Under the pieces are notes generated by a model. That model was not told the origin of the DNA. It worked only from the letters and a program-made list of their open reading frames with translations, and did no database searches. From assembly GCF_900108335.1 (NCBI RefSeq), contig NZ_FNVT01000013.1:265494-329493 (forward strand): a stretch of DNA of 64,000 bases, written 5' to 3'. This DNA is from Nonomuraea solani (GTDB taxonomy: Bacteria; Actinomycetota; Actinomycetes; Streptosporangiales; Streptosporangiaceae). This document shows, in pieces, positions 1 to 9,912 of the stretch. Both the position numbers and the translations under genes were made by a program. The stretch's first letter is position 1; each line of letters begins with the position of its first letter.

Positions 1-1
1 G

Positions 2-172
2 ACCCAGGCCGACCGATGCGGAAGCGACCTCGGCCGACTGCTTCCCTCGTGGAAGGCCGACTGCCCCACACTGGCCGAGGGCCTCACCCAGGCCGGCGCA
101 GATCTCACCGACGGGCTCTGCCCGCTGCGTGGCTTCTGGGCACGAGCGCGGGAAACCGCCCAGGTCGGCTGA
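2..172 (+). CDS. C-terminal end of an unidentified protein, cut by the window edge
   Basis: An open frame runs in from the left edge and stops with TGA at 170-172, giving 56 residues. Third codon positions are overwhelmingly G or C, as in neighbouring real genes, which is the main reason to call it coding. The visible part has two tryptophans, two to three cysteines and an alanine/glycine-rich helical look. I recognise no domain and cannot assign a function. It ends 16 bases before the convergent gene at 189-782. Confidence 0.4.
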   Translation, partial: TQADRCGSDLGRLLPSWKADCPTLAEGLTQAGADLTDGLCPLRGFWARARETAQVG

Positions 173-188
173 GCCCTCGAGATCAGCG

Positions 189-782
189 TCAGTCGTCGCT
201 CGCGTCCAGCAGTTCCAGGTAGCCCTGGACCGCCTCCCAGAGGTGGTGCTCCGGGTAGCGGCCGATCCCCCGGTGCTCCCGCCGCCACCGGCGGTCCCAG
301 TACGAGTCGTGCACGGTCCGCAGATGCTCCAGCGCCGTCCGCAGCTCGTCGGCGATCTGCGCCCGCTCCTTGCCCGCCTCCGGCACTGGGCCGCGCGGCA
401 GGTCGAAGCGGCGCTGGGCCAGCGCGTCGAGTACGTCCTGGTCCGGGCCGTCCAGCGACCAGAACCGGACCGGGTCGCGGATGACATGGTTCGCGACGGG
501 ATCGTCGCGGGAGCGCCACCAGTAGGTGACCCCGCCCTTGTCCAGCCGCAGGAAGTCGACCAGCCACGCGGTGCCGGGCGGCTGGGTGCCCCAGGAGACC
601 TGGTCCGGTGGCAGGTTGAGCACGAAGACGGCCTCGATGACCTCGATCGGGTCGGCTCCGGTCAGCAGGTCGCCGAACACGTACGCCTCGCGCAGGAACG
701 GCTCCTCCGCCGGTACGCGTCTCGTCTGCTCGCACGCCGCGGCCAGCATCCGCAACCGCTCCACCGCCCGCCCGTACCGCAT
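189..782 (-). CDS. conserved hypothetical protein (possibly DUF7711 family)
   Basis: A 197-residue soluble protein with ATG start, no signal peptide and no membrane segment. It is rich in charged residues and Trp, with a WW pair near residue 87 and a C-terminal Arg/Trp/Asp-rich stretch followed by an acidic tail. It resembles a family of actinobacterial hypothetical proteins that I recall as DUF7711; that name is from memory and uncertain. It is divergent from the DGPF/sigma operon and shares the 783-905 spacer with it. No catalytic motif is visible and no function is proposed. Confidence 0.7.
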   Translation of the reverse strand: MRYGRAVERLRMLAAACEQTRRVPAEEPFLREAYVFGDLLTGADPIEVIEAVFVLNLPPDQVSWGTQPPGTAWLVDFLRLDKGGVTYWWRSRDDPVANHVIRDPVRFWSLDGPDQDVLDALAQRRFDLPRGPVPEAGKERAQIADELRTALEHLRTVHDSYWDRRWRREHRGIGRYPEHHLWEAVQGYLELLDASDD

Positions 783-837
783 CCGACCAGCCTAGGACAG
801 CCGTCGCGAGAAACCTGGATCTAATCTTGGCGGGAGC

Positions 838-863
838 TGTCGAATCCGCGCCGGCCGTCCGAC
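838..863 (+). promoter_or_regulatory. ECF42-type promoter motif (probable autoregulation)
   Basis: TGTCGA at 838-843 is followed after 16 bases by CGAC at 860-863. From memory, the ECF42 sigma group recognises a bipartite element with TGTCGA at -35 and CGA(T/C) at -10. The site lies 42 bases upstream of the DGPF-protein gene in the same operon as an ECF42-like sigma factor, so autoregulation is the natural inference. Confidence 0.75.
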
Positions 864-905
864 GTAAGGGTGTAAGGACGAAGCGCCACCGAAAGGAACC
901 CCCCG

Positions 906-1256
906 ATGGCCCAGTACGCGATCCTGCTGTTCGTTCCCGCCCCCGCCGACGCCGACGACCTGTCCGAGGAGGCGCGCCAGGCGCATCAGCGGCACGGCGA
1001 CGAGGTGGGGGACGCCATGGTCACGGCGTTCGCGCTCCAGCCCAGCACGACGGCGACCTCGATCCGCGGCGACGTCATGACGGACGGGCCCTTCCTGGAC
1101 GCCAAGGAGGTCGTGGCCGGCTTCTACGTGATCGAGGCCCCGGACCTCGACGCCGCCCTGGAAATCGCCCAGCGCAACCCCGCCACCCGGCAGGGCGGCG
1201 GCGTCGAGGTCCGCCCGGTCGCCTCCGGCTTCGTCAGACCACCCACCGCCGAATGA
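906..1256 (+). CDS. YCII-related DGPF-domain protein
   Basis: A 116-residue small alpha/beta protein of the YCII (DGPF) superfamily. The signature Asp-Gly-Pro-Phe is present around residues 60-63, followed by the usual DAKEVVAGFYVIE segment. The ATG is preceded by a good AAAGGAA ribosome site. Genes of this family commonly sit beside ECF42 sigma factors, as here, where its stop codon overlaps the sigma ATG by four bases (ATGA). The biochemical role of DGPF proteins is not established; a function linked to the sigma factor is inferred only from conserved linkage. Confidence 0.92.
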   Translation: MAQYAILLFVPAPADADDLSEEARQAHQRHGDEVGDAMVTAFALQPSTTATSIRGDVMTDGPFLDAKEVVAGFYVIEAPDLDAALEIAQRNPATRQGGGVEVRPVASGFVRPPTAE

Positions 1257-2917
1257 CAGATCCGGAGAGGGCCGAGCGAACGACCATGGACGCGCGTGCG
1301 GTGCAGCGGGCGGCCGTGGACGCGGGCAAGGTGCAGCGAGCGGCCATGGACGCGGGCGAGCTAGAGCGGGCGGCTGACGAGGCGGACACCAGCGAGGCCC
1401 GGCAGTCCGGCGCGAACGCGCATGAGGTCCAGCAGGCCCTCGCGGACGCGGACACGGCGCGGGGTGCCGCCGAGGACGTGCGCGGCGTCGAGCATGCCGA
1501 CGTGGAGGCGCACGAGGCCCAGCGAGCGGGCCAGGGCCTGCGGGCCGTCGCGGACGCACACGACGTCGAGGCGACGGACCAGGACGCGGACCAGGACGCG
1601 GACCAGGACGCGGACTGGGGCCGGCGGGTCGTCACGAGCACACGCGAGGTCGACGACCAAGCAGGCCCAGGCGCGGCCCTGACCCAACGGGCCGTCGCGG
1701 AGGCGCACCGTCAGGGGTGGGCTCTGGTGCTGGCCGCGACGGCGCGGGTGGCCGGGGATCTGGATCTGGCCGAGGAGTGTGTCCAGGAGGCGTACGCGGC
1801 GGCGCTCGTGAGCTGGGCCCGCGACGGGATCCCCGCCACCCCGGCCGCCTGGCTCACGACCACCGCCAAACGACGGGCGATGGACGCGGTACGCCGCGAG
1901 CGGGTGTTCCGCTCGAAGCTGCCGTTGCTGGTGGAGCCCGAGGAGACGGCGGACGAGGAGGTGGCGATGAACCGACCGGTCGAGGAGGACGCCGTACCGG
2001 ACGAGCGACTGCGGCTGATCTTCATGTGCTGCCACCCGGCACTGGCCCAGGAGGCGCAGCTCGCCCTCACGCTGCGACTGGTGTGCGGGGTGCCGACCGG
2101 GGACGTCGCCAAGGCGTTCCTGGTGTCGGAGACGACGATGGCGGCCCGGCTGACCAGGGCGAAGAAGAAGATCTCGGCCGCCAGGATCCCGTACCGGGTG
2201 CCGGGCGCGGCCGCGCTGCCGGACCGGCTCCGGGCGGTCCTGGGGGTGATCCACCTGCTGTTCACCGCCGGGTACACCGCTCCCTCAGGCGCCACGCTCA
2301 TGCGTACCGACCTGGTGGACCAGGCGCTGCACCTGGCCCGCATGCTGCGCGAGCTGATGCCCGACGAGCGGGAGGTCTGGGGCCTGCTCGCCCTGCTGCT
2401 GGTCACCGACGCCCGCCGCGCCACCAGGACCGACGCCGAGGGCCGGCTGCTGCGCCTTGAGGATCAGGACCGGTCGCTGTGGGACGCGGCCGCGATCGCG
2501 GAGGCGCACGACCTCATCGTGGACGGCCTGCGCGGCGGACGGCCCGGACGGTACGTGCTGCAGGCCGCCATCGCGTCGGTGTACGCCGAGGCGCCCGACT
2601 TCGAGCACACGGACTGGCCGCAGATCGTGACGTTGTACGACGAACTGCTGCGCGTCTGGCCGTCACCCGTGGTGGCACTGAACCGCACCGTGGCGCTCGC
2701 GCGGACTCAGGGGCCCGCGCGAGCCCTGGCGGAGGTCGAGGAGCTGGAACGGGACGGCCGGCTGGCGGGCTACCAGTACCTCCCGGCCATCAAAGCCGAC
2801 CTGCTACGCCGCCTGGGCCGCCCCACCGAAGCCGCCACCGCCTACCGGGAAGCCATGGCACTCACCGAAAACGAGGCCGAACGCCACTTCCTGACCGACC
2901 GCCTGGCCGACCTCTAA
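1253..2917 (+). CDS. ECF42-type RNA polymerase sigma factor with long N-terminal extension
   Basis: A sigma-70 family protein of about 554 residues from the ATG that overlaps the upstream stop. The recognisable sigma part begins near residue 145: region 2 (LDLAEECVQEAYAAALVSW, then AWLTTTAKRRAMDAVRR), region 4 (DVAKAFLVSETTMAARLTR), and then the long C-terminal TPR-like region that defines ECF42. Members are usually about 400 residues. The extra 145 N-terminal residues are Ala/Asp/Glu/Arg-rich and contain three 10-residue repeats and an Asp-Gln-Asp-Ala run. A later start is possible but no obvious ATG with ribosome site lies close to the sigma domain. Confidence 0.9.
   Translation: MTDPERAERTTMDARAVQRAAVDAGKVQRAAMDAGELERAADEADTSEARQSGANAHEVQQALADADTARGAAEDVRGVEHADVEAHEAQRAGQGLRAVADAHDVEATDQDADQDADQDADWGRRVVTSTREVDDQAGPGAALTQRAVAEAHRQGWALVLAATARVAGDLDLAEECVQEAYAAALVSWARDGIPATPAAWLTTTAKRRAMDAVRRERVFRSKLPLLVEPEETADEEVAMNRPVEEDAVPDERLRLIFMCCHPALAQEAQLALTLRLVCGVPTGDVAKAFLVSETTMAARLTRAKKKISAARIPYRVPGAAALPDRLRAVLGVIHLLFTAGYTAPSGATLMRTDLVDQALHLARMLRELMPDEREVWGLLALLLVTDARRATRTDAEGRLLRLEDQDRSLWDAAAIAEAHDLIVDGLRGGRPGRYVLQAAIASVYAEAPDFEHTDWPQIVTLYDELLRVWPSPVVALNRTVALARTQGPARALAEVEELERDGRLAGYQYLPAIKADLLRRLGRPTEAATAYREAMALTENEAERHFLTDRLADL
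1289..1378 (+). repeat. three tandem 30-bp repeats in the sigma factor N-terminus
   Basis: Three consecutive 10-codon units follow the pattern DA(R/G)x(V/L)(Q/E)RAA(V/M/D). They lie in the N-terminal extension of the ECF42-like sigma factor and suggest a helical, coil-forming segment. Confidence 0.75.
1577..1612 (+). repeat. three exact 12-bp repeats encoding Asp-Gln-Asp-Ala
   Basis: GACCAGGACGCG is repeated three times without change, producing a strongly acidic DQDA run just before the sigma domain. Exact short repeats like this can change copy number by slippage. Confidence 0.85.
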
Positions 2918-3235
2918 CGCCACCACCACCCGACTACAGCATCGCAGCGCCTGGCCGCCCGCCGCGGCTCACCTACCCGCCGCAAGACCGCTGACGGCAC
3001 CCGTCCCCGCCACGAAACCGCCGACCACACCCACCCACCGCAACCGCATGGCCGGCCGATGTCCGGCCGACACCCGGCGCCCAACATCCCTGTGCCCGGA
3101 GCCCAAACTAGGGCACGCCGGGGGCATAGAGGCCGGGAGCCAGGCACCGAGAGCCGGGAGGGCCGGGCAGCCGGGAGCGTGCAAAGGTACCGGAAGACCC
3201 GAGGTCCTGGTGGCGTACCGAGGGTCGGAAAACCG
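2918..3235. other. intergenic spacer without a convincing gene
   Basis: About 320 bases between the sigma-factor stop and the groEL terminator. The short open frames here have poor codon composition and no ribosome sites. I see no RNA gene or strong promoter. Confidence 0.5.
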
Positions 3236-3269
3236 TACGGCCCGCACTCCCAAGAGAGTGCGGGCCGTA
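3236..3269 (-). terminator. terminator of the groES-groEL operon
   Basis: A perfect 14-bp inverted repeat (arms 3236-3249 and 3256-3269) with a 6-base loop lies 17 bases past the groEL stop. On the minus strand it is followed by a short T run. Confidence 0.85.
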
Positions 3270-3285
3270 ACGGATGTGAGGCAGG

Positions 3286-4905
<1,620 letters not shown>

Positions 4906-4975
4906 GCTGAAAGTCCTCTCCTGGCGTCGAAAGCCCCGGCCGCCTCAAGAGCGCCCGGGGCCCGACACAACCGGC

Positions 4976-5287
4976 TTACTTCTCGATGATCGCGAGAACA
5001 TCGCGGGCGGAGAGCACGAGGTACTCCTCGCCGCCGTACTTGACCTCGGTGCCGCCGTACTTGCTGTAGAGGACGATGTCGCCCTCGGAGACGTCGAGCG
5101 GAATCCGCTTGTCGCCGTCCTCATCCCAGTTGCCGGGGCCCACCGCGAGGACCTTGCCCTCTTGCGGCTTCTCCTTGGCGGTGTCTGGGATGACCAGGCC
5201 GGAAGCGGTGGTCTGCTCGGCCTCAAGCGGCTGAACCACAATGCGGTCGCCGAGCGGCTTAACGGGAACCTTGGTGGCGGTCGTCAC
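4976..5287 (-). CDS. groES: co-chaperonin GroES (10 kDa)
   Basis: A 103-residue full-length GroES that caps the GroEL cage. The conserved PLGDRIVVQPLEAE start and the mobile-loop region TTASGLVIPD are present. The start codon is GTG at 5287, preceded by a GGGGAGG ribosome site. It is the first gene of the heat-shock operon; a CIRCE operator and a consensus-like promoter lie about 90-150 bases upstream. Confidence 0.98.
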   Translation of the reverse strand: MTTATKVPVKPLGDRIVVQPLEAEQTTASGLVIPDTAKEKPQEGKVLAVGPGNWDEDGDKRIPLDVSEGDIVLYSKYGGTEVKYGGEEYLVLSARDVLAIIEK

Positions 5288-5375
5288 GATCGGACCTCCC
5301 CTTCAGATTGAAAGATCTAGAAGAGGCGACCAGCTGGGCCTGCCGTCGCGGGTGTCAGACCTGCCTCGTCGCACG

Positions 5376-5402
5376 TTGGCACTCTCAAGGGGAGAGTGCC
5401 AA
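5376..5402 (-). promoter_or_regulatory. CIRCE operator (HrcA binding site)
   Basis: TTGGCACTC, a 9-base spacer, then GAGTGCCAA form a perfect inverted repeat. It matches the CIRCE consensus TTAGCACTC-N9-GAGTGCTAA except for one symmetrical change. It sits immediately downstream of the -10 element of the groES promoter, where bound HrcA would block transcription except under heat stress. Confidence 0.95.
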
Positions 5403-5407
5403 CAGGA

Positions 5408-5436
5408 AACATATGCAAGCGGGGCTTGACAGTCAA
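5408..5436 (-). promoter_or_regulatory. groESL promoter
   Basis: Reading the minus strand, TTGACT (5436-5431) and TATGTT (5413-5408) are separated by 17 bases, a good vegetative-type promoter just upstream of CIRCE. The -35 element is half of an 11-bp palindrome, TTGACAGTCAA (5426-5436), whose other half offers TTGACA on the plus strand towards the methyltransferase gene. Confidence 0.75.
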
Positions 5437-5590
5437 CACGAACGCGTCTGCTCTGAGCGATCAGACCCGGAACCCCCCGGCCGCGATCGGTTTCGCCAAG
5501 TCTCCCACGTGCGTGAACGTCCGCCGCCGCACCACGCCGCGCCACCGGACGACACAAGACCGGTCCGCCGTCGCGCTAACGTCAGGTGAC

Positions 5591-6757
5591 GTGGACCTCG
5601 ACGCCTTCACCGAGTTGCTGACCCCGCGCGGGCAGCGCGCTCTCGCGGAGGCCGGGGAGCTGGCGGGCGCCGATCCGGTGGCCGCCGCCACCACCCTGCG
5701 CAAGACGTACGACGCCACCCTCACCTCCGCCGCCCTCACCCAGGCGGGGCTCAGGGAGCGGGCCAGGGCCAAGTTCGGCCAGGACGCGGGGGTGATGTAT
5801 TTCACGCCGCACGGCCTCGAACAGTCCACCCGGGCGGAGGTCGCCGAGCACCGCGCCCGCCGCCTGCTCGAAGCGTTCCCCGGCGCCCCCAAGGTGGTGG
5901 ACGCCTGCTGCGGGATCGGCGGCGACCTGCTCGCCCTGGCCCGGGCCGGCTGCGCCGTGACGGCCGTGGACACCGACCCGCTGACCGTCGCCGTGGCCAG
6001 GGCCAACGCCGAGGCGCTCGGCCTGGAGGCCACGGTGACCGTCGCGGACGCGGCCGATGTGCGTCCCGAGGACTACGACGTGCTCTTCGCCGACCCGGCC
6101 CGGCGGACGAGCAGGGGCAGGACGTTCGATCCCCTGGCCTACTCGCCGCCCTGGCCCGTGGTGCTCGACCTGCTCTCGCGGGCCGGGCTGGCGTGTCTCA
6201 AGGTCGCCCCCGGCATCCCGTACGAGTTCATCCCCGAGGGCGCCGAGGCCGAGTGGGTGTCGTACAAGGGCGAGGTCAAGGAGGCCACGATCTGGACCGG
6301 CCGTGAGGCGGCCCGCCGCGCCACCCTGCTGCCCGGCGGTCACACCATGACGGCGACCGGCGTCCAAGCCCCGGTCGGCCCCACCGGGCGCTACGTCTAC
6401 GAGCCCGACGGCGCGGCCATCCGCGCGCACCTCGTCGGCGAGGTGGCCGAGATCGTCGGCGGCCGCCTGCTCGACCCGATGATCGCCTACATCGCGGCCG
6501 ACGACCCGGTGGACACCCCATGGGCCACCAGATACGAAGTAGAAGACGTGCTCCCTTTTTCCCTGAAAAAGCTCCGCACCGCCCTCCGCGAGCGACAAAT
6601 CGGGAATGTCACGATCAAAAAGCGCGGCTCCGCTCTCGACATCGAACGCCTGCGCGCCGATTTGCGCCTCAAAGGCGACAATTCTTCGGTAATAATCCTT
6701 ACCAGGATCATAGACCGCCCTTCGGTTCTCATCTGCAGACCCCTCTCACCTGCCTGA
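5591..6757 (+). CDS. class I SAM-dependent methyltransferase with C-terminal THUMP-like domain
   Basis: About 388 residues from GTG at 5591. The Rossmann SAM-binding motif VVDACCGIGGDLLALA lies near residues 101-116, followed by the acidic loop AVDTDP and a post-motif DVLFADPARR. The last 75 residues match the THUMP-like domain found at the end of these actinobacterial proteins (SLKKLRTALRERQIGNVTIK). The family is presumed to act on RNA or another nucleic acid, but the substrate is unknown. The start is chosen because homologues begin with a similar DLDAFTELL stretch; upstream codons are not coding-like. The last 200 bases are less GC-rich than the rest. Confidence 0.88.
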   Translation: MDLDAFTELLTPRGQRALAEAGELAGADPVAAATTLRKTYDATLTSAALTQAGLRERARAKFGQDAGVMYFTPHGLEQSTRAEVAEHRARRLLEAFPGAPKVVDACCGIGGDLLALARAGCAVTAVDTDPLTVAVARANAEALGLEATVTVADAADVRPEDYDVLFADPARRTSRGRTFDPLAYSPPWPVVLDLLSRAGLACLKVAPGIPYEFIPEGAEAEWVSYKGEVKEATIWTGREAARRATLLPGGHTMTATGVQAPVGPTGRYVYEPDGAAIRAHLVGEVAEIVGGRLLDPMIAYIAADDPVDTPWATRYEVEDVLPFSLKKLRTALRERQIGNVTIKKRGSALDIERLRADLRLKGDNSSVIILTRIIDRPSVLICRPLSPA

Positions 6758-6951
6758 ACCGTCAAATCGGTCATTCTCCCGTTAACCGCGATCTTTCACT
6801 TCACCCCTGACGGACCTTGATCGAAAGGCTAAGGTGGGCGGGCGGGAGTTCTCCCCCCTAATGCGGTTTTCCGCGTTTCCGCTCTTTCATCTGCAAACCG
6901 GACTTACCCCACCGCTGCGCGGCAGACCGTCGGCGAGCGAAGGAGCTTTCG

Positions 6952-8847
6952 GTGGACCATTCCAACCACACCACCCTTCTTCAGGCAGGAGCCCACGCCG
7001 CAGTCTCCGAGAGGATGCGAGACCTGCTCGCCCGGGCCGCCCAGGACCATGTTTACGAGCAGCGCACCCAAGGTGCCGTGCTCGACGAGATACGGCAGCG
7101 GCTCGAAGGCATGGAGTGGCTGCTGCGCGAGGTCCGTGAGCGCGAGCTCGGCGGCCTGAGTGGCACTCTTGAGTCGGTCAGCGGGCGGCTCGACGACATC
7201 ACCACCAAGCCGCCGATGTGGGCGGAGGGCCTGGCGCAGCACGTCGAGGCCGTACGCGACCACGTGGACGCCGTCGGCGAGAAGGTGGGCCACGTCGACG
7301 CCCGGGTGACCCCGGTGGCCGAGTTGCCGAGCCTGTGGGCCGACCTGGGCACCGTGGGCGAGGGGGTGGACGAGGCGCTCACCCGCCTGCAGATCGTCCT
7401 CGACACCACCGACGGCCTCACCAAGGGCATGTCCGAGTTCGCCGCCAAGCTGACCGGCCTCAACTCCAGCATGGAGGCCGCGGCCAGCCGGTTCAGCAGG
7501 CTCGACAAGTCGATGGCGGAGCTGTCCAACCGTACCGACCGGGTCGAGGGCGTGGTCACCGACCTGTCCGAGAGCATCACCGAGCGCCTGGCGGGCACGG
7601 CCGAGCAGGTCGAGGCCGCCGAGCAGCGGTTCACCGCGCGCCTCGACGAGACCGACCAGCGGCTGAGCGGCCTGCTCGACCAGACCGACCAGCGCCTGAG
7701 CACCCGGCTCGACGAGACGGACCGGCGGCTGACCGTCCGCCTCGACGAGACCGGCCAGCGGGTCTCCGCCCGCCTCGACCAGAGCGACCAGGCGGTCGCC
7801 GACCGGCTGGACGAGACCGACCAGCGCCTGGCCAGGGCCCTGCTGGAGGCGGACGAGCGCCTCGCCACCCGCCTCAAGGAGGCCGACGAGCAGCTCACCG
7901 GCCACCTCGGCCTCGTCGAGCAGCGCCTGACCACGCGACTAGATGAGGCCGACCAGCACCTCGCCGTCCAGCTCGGCGAGAGCGAGCAGCGCCTGACGGC
8001 CCGGCTCACCGGCGTGGACGCCCGGCTCGACCGCGCCGAGGGCCGGCTCGTGGGCCTCGACGGCCGGCTCACCGGCTTCGACAGCCGCCTGGAGTCCGCC
8101 GACGAGTGCCTGGCCGACATCGACACCAGGCTCGACGGCCTCGACGGCCGGATGGGCGGCGTGGACAAGCGGCTCATGTCCGTGGACACCCAGCTCGGCG
8201 GGGTCGACAAGCGGCTGGGCATCCTCGACGGCCACCTGGGCCGCCACGACGACCGGTTCGACGCGCTCGACGTACGGATCGACGCCCGCTTCACCTCGCT
8301 CGACGAGCGCATTTCCACCACCGACCAGCACCTCAGTGAGGGCGCGACCCGCAGCGAGGGCCGCTTCAACAAGCTCGACAACCAGATCGACGCCATCGAC
8401 GAGCGCCTGGTCGAGGCCGAGGAGCATCTGAGCAGCCGCCTTGAGGCGATCGACGGCCAGTTCGGCGGGCTCGACACCCGCTTCAACGGCCTCGACACCC
8501 ACCTCAACGGCCTGGCCACCCGCGCCGAGCAGGCCGGCGAGCACCTGGAGGCGGTCGACGACCGCATCGAGGCCGTCAACCAGCGCGTGGGTCAGCTCCC
8601 CACCACGCTGGCCATCCCCGAGATCGTCCGGTCGCACTCCGGCGAGCAGGCCGAGCGCCTGGTGGCCGCCGCCGACGCGCTCACCGAGCTGGTCAAGTCG
8701 CGGCCCGACCGCGACGAGCTGGCCGACACGGTCACGGGCATCGTCCAGCCCGCCAGCAACGACCTCAACAAGCGTCTCGGCGCCCTGGAGGAGACCATGC
8801 TGGCCCTGGCCGAGGCCCTGCTGCGCCCGACCAGGGTCAAGGACTGA
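6952..8847 (+). CDS. large repetitive coiled-coil protein (apolipoprotein A/E-like)
   Basis: A 631-residue cytoplasmic-looking protein with no signal peptide or membrane helix. GTG start with an AAGGAG ribosome site six bases upstream. A non-repetitive N-terminal part (1-230) is followed by eleven exact 11-residue repeats (231-351; consensus LDETDQRLxxR) and then thirteen exact 7-residue repeats (352-442; consensus LxGLDxR). Less regular coils follow, then a C-terminal segment rich in leucine and acidic residues. The 11-mer pattern resembles exchangeable apolipoproteins and other right-handed or amphipathic coils, and such proteins are often annotated so. No enzyme motif. A structural or scaffolding role is inference only. 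Confidence 0.9.
   Translation: MDHSNHTTLLQAGAHAAVSERMRDLLARAAQDHVYEQRTQGAVLDEIRQRLEGMEWLLREVRERELGGLSGTLESVSGRLDDITTKPPMWAEGLAQHVEAVRDHVDAVGEKVGHVDARVTPVAELPSLWADLGTVGEGVDEALTRLQIVLDTTDGLTKGMSEFAAKLTGLNSSMEAAASRFSRLDKSMAELSNRTDRVEGVVTDLSESITERLAGTAEQVEAAEQRFTARLDETDQRLSGLLDQTDQRLSTRLDETDRRLTVRLDETGQRVSARLDQSDQAVADRLDETDQRLARALLEADERLATRLKEADEQLTGHLGLVEQRLTTRLDEADQHLAVQLGESEQRLTARLTGVDARLDRAEGRLVGLDGRLTGFDSRLESADECLADIDTRLDGLDGRMGGVDKRLMSVDTQLGGVDKRLGILDGHLGRHDDRFDALDVRIDARFTSLDERISTTDQHLSEGATRSEGRFNKLDNQIDAIDERLVEAEEHLSSRLEAIDGQFGGLDTRFNGLDTHLNGLATRAEQAGEHLEAVDDRIEAVNQRVGQLPTTLAIPEIVRSHSGEQAERLVAAADALTELVKSRPDRDELADTVTGIVQPASNDLNKRLGALEETMLALAEALLRPTRVKD
7642..8004 (+). repeat. eleven 33-bp (11-residue) tandem repeats
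   Basis: Eleven contiguous units, each opening with Leu and most following LDETDQRLxxR, without any insertion or deletion. They encode an amphipathic 11-mer helix. Confidence 0.92.
8005..8277 (+). repeat. thirteen 21-bp (heptad) tandem repeats
   Basis: Starting exactly where the 11-mer repeats end, thirteen contiguous heptads of the form (L/M/F)xx(V/L/I)D(x)R follow without a break. One heptad carries the cysteine in SADECL. Confidence 0.92.
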
Positions 8848-8880
8848 CGCGCCGAGCCGCCGTCACGGCCGTGACGGCGG

Positions 8881-9912
8881 CTACACGTGAACGGTCGTGA
8901 TCGGCAGCGAGGAGTCGGCCGGGATCCGCAGCGTCGACGGCGTGATCCCGGCGGCGACCAGGTCGGAGCCCAGGGCCGCGACCATCGCGCCGTTGTCGGT
9001 GCACAGCCCGGGCCGGGGCACGCGCAGTCGCACGCCGGCCGCCTCGCACCGCTCCTGGGCCAGCGCCCGCAGCCGCGAGTTGGCCGCCACACCGCCGCCG
9101 ATCAGCAGGTCGTGCACGTCGTATTTGCGGCACGCCTGCAGCGCCTTGCGGGTCAGCACGTCGACCACGGCCTCCTGGAACGAGGCGGCCACGTCGGGCA
9201 CGTGCACCGACTGCCCCGACGCCTCGCGGGCCTCGACCCAGCGCGCCACGGCCGTCTTGAGCCCGGAGAAGGAGAAGTCGAGCGTGCCGTCGTCGATCTT
9301 GCCGCGCGGGAACTTGATCGCCGTGCCGGAGCCGTCACGGGCGGCCTTGTCGATGTAGGGCCCGCCGGGGAACGGCAGCCCCAGCACCCGCGCGACCTTG
9401 TCGAACGCCTCTCCGGCCGCGTCGTCCACGGTCGAGCCGAGCGAGATGACGTCTTTCGCCACGTCGGGCACGAGCAGCAGCGAGGAGTGCCCGCCCGAGA
9501 CCAGCATGGCGATGCACGGCTTGGGCAGCGGCCCGTGTTCGAGCTGGTCGACGGCGACGTGGGCGGCCAGGTGGTTGACGCCGTAGAGAGGCACGCCGAG
9601 GCCGAGCGCGTAGGACTTGGCCGCCGCCACGCCGACCAGCAGCGCCCCGGCGAGCCCAGGACCGGCCGTCACGGCGATGGCGTCGATGTCTCCGAACGTG
9701 AGCCCGGCCGCCGCCAGCGCGGCCTCCACGGTCGGTGTCATGGCCTCCAGGTGGGCGCGCGAGGCGACCTCGGGCACCACGCCGCCGTATCTGGCGTGCT
9801 CGTCCATGCTGGAGGCGATCGTGTTGGCCAGCAGCGTGTGGCCTCTGACGATGCCGATGCCGGTCTCGTCGCAGGACGTCTCGATGCCCAGCACCAGAGG
9901 TTCGTCAGCCAT
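8881..9912 (-). CDS. tsaD: tRNA N6-adenosine threonylcarbamoyltransferase TsaD
   Basis: A 343-residue full-length TsaD (Kae1/Gcp family, ASKHA fold). With TsaB and TsaE it transfers the threonylcarbamoyl group to A37 of ANN-decoding tRNAs. The N-terminal GIETSCDETG signature and the metal-binding NHLAAHV motif (near residue 116) are present. VSGGHSSLL and the C-terminal CTDNGAMVA complete the family pattern. It is the last gene of tsaB-rimI-tsaD; its ATG lies inside the end of rimI (8-base overlap), implying coupled translation. Confidence 0.97.
   Translation of the reverse strand: MADEPLVLGIETSCDETGIGIVRGHTLLANTIASSMDEHARYGGVVPEVASRAHLEAMTPTVEAALAAAGLTFGDIDAIAVTAGPGLAGALLVGVAAAKSYALGLGVPLYGVNHLAAHVAVDQLEHGPLPKPCIAMLVSGGHSSLLLVPDVAKDVISLGSTVDDAAGEAFDKVARVLGLPFPGGPYIDKAARDGSGTAIKFPRGKIDDGTLDFSFSGLKTAVARWVEAREASGQSVHVPDVAASFQEAVVDVLTRKALQACRKYDVHDLLIGGGVAANSRLRALAQERCEAAGVRLRVPRPGLCTDNGAMVAALGSDLVAAGITPSTLRIPADSSLPITTVHV

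Noticed and set aside
7642..8277. Repeat array considered as CRISPR
   Set aside because: Units are contiguous, in frame and lack spacers.
7053..8579. Ser/Arg-rich antisense frame over the coiled-coil gene
   Set aside because: By-product of 33-bp and 21-bp repeats; no start context.
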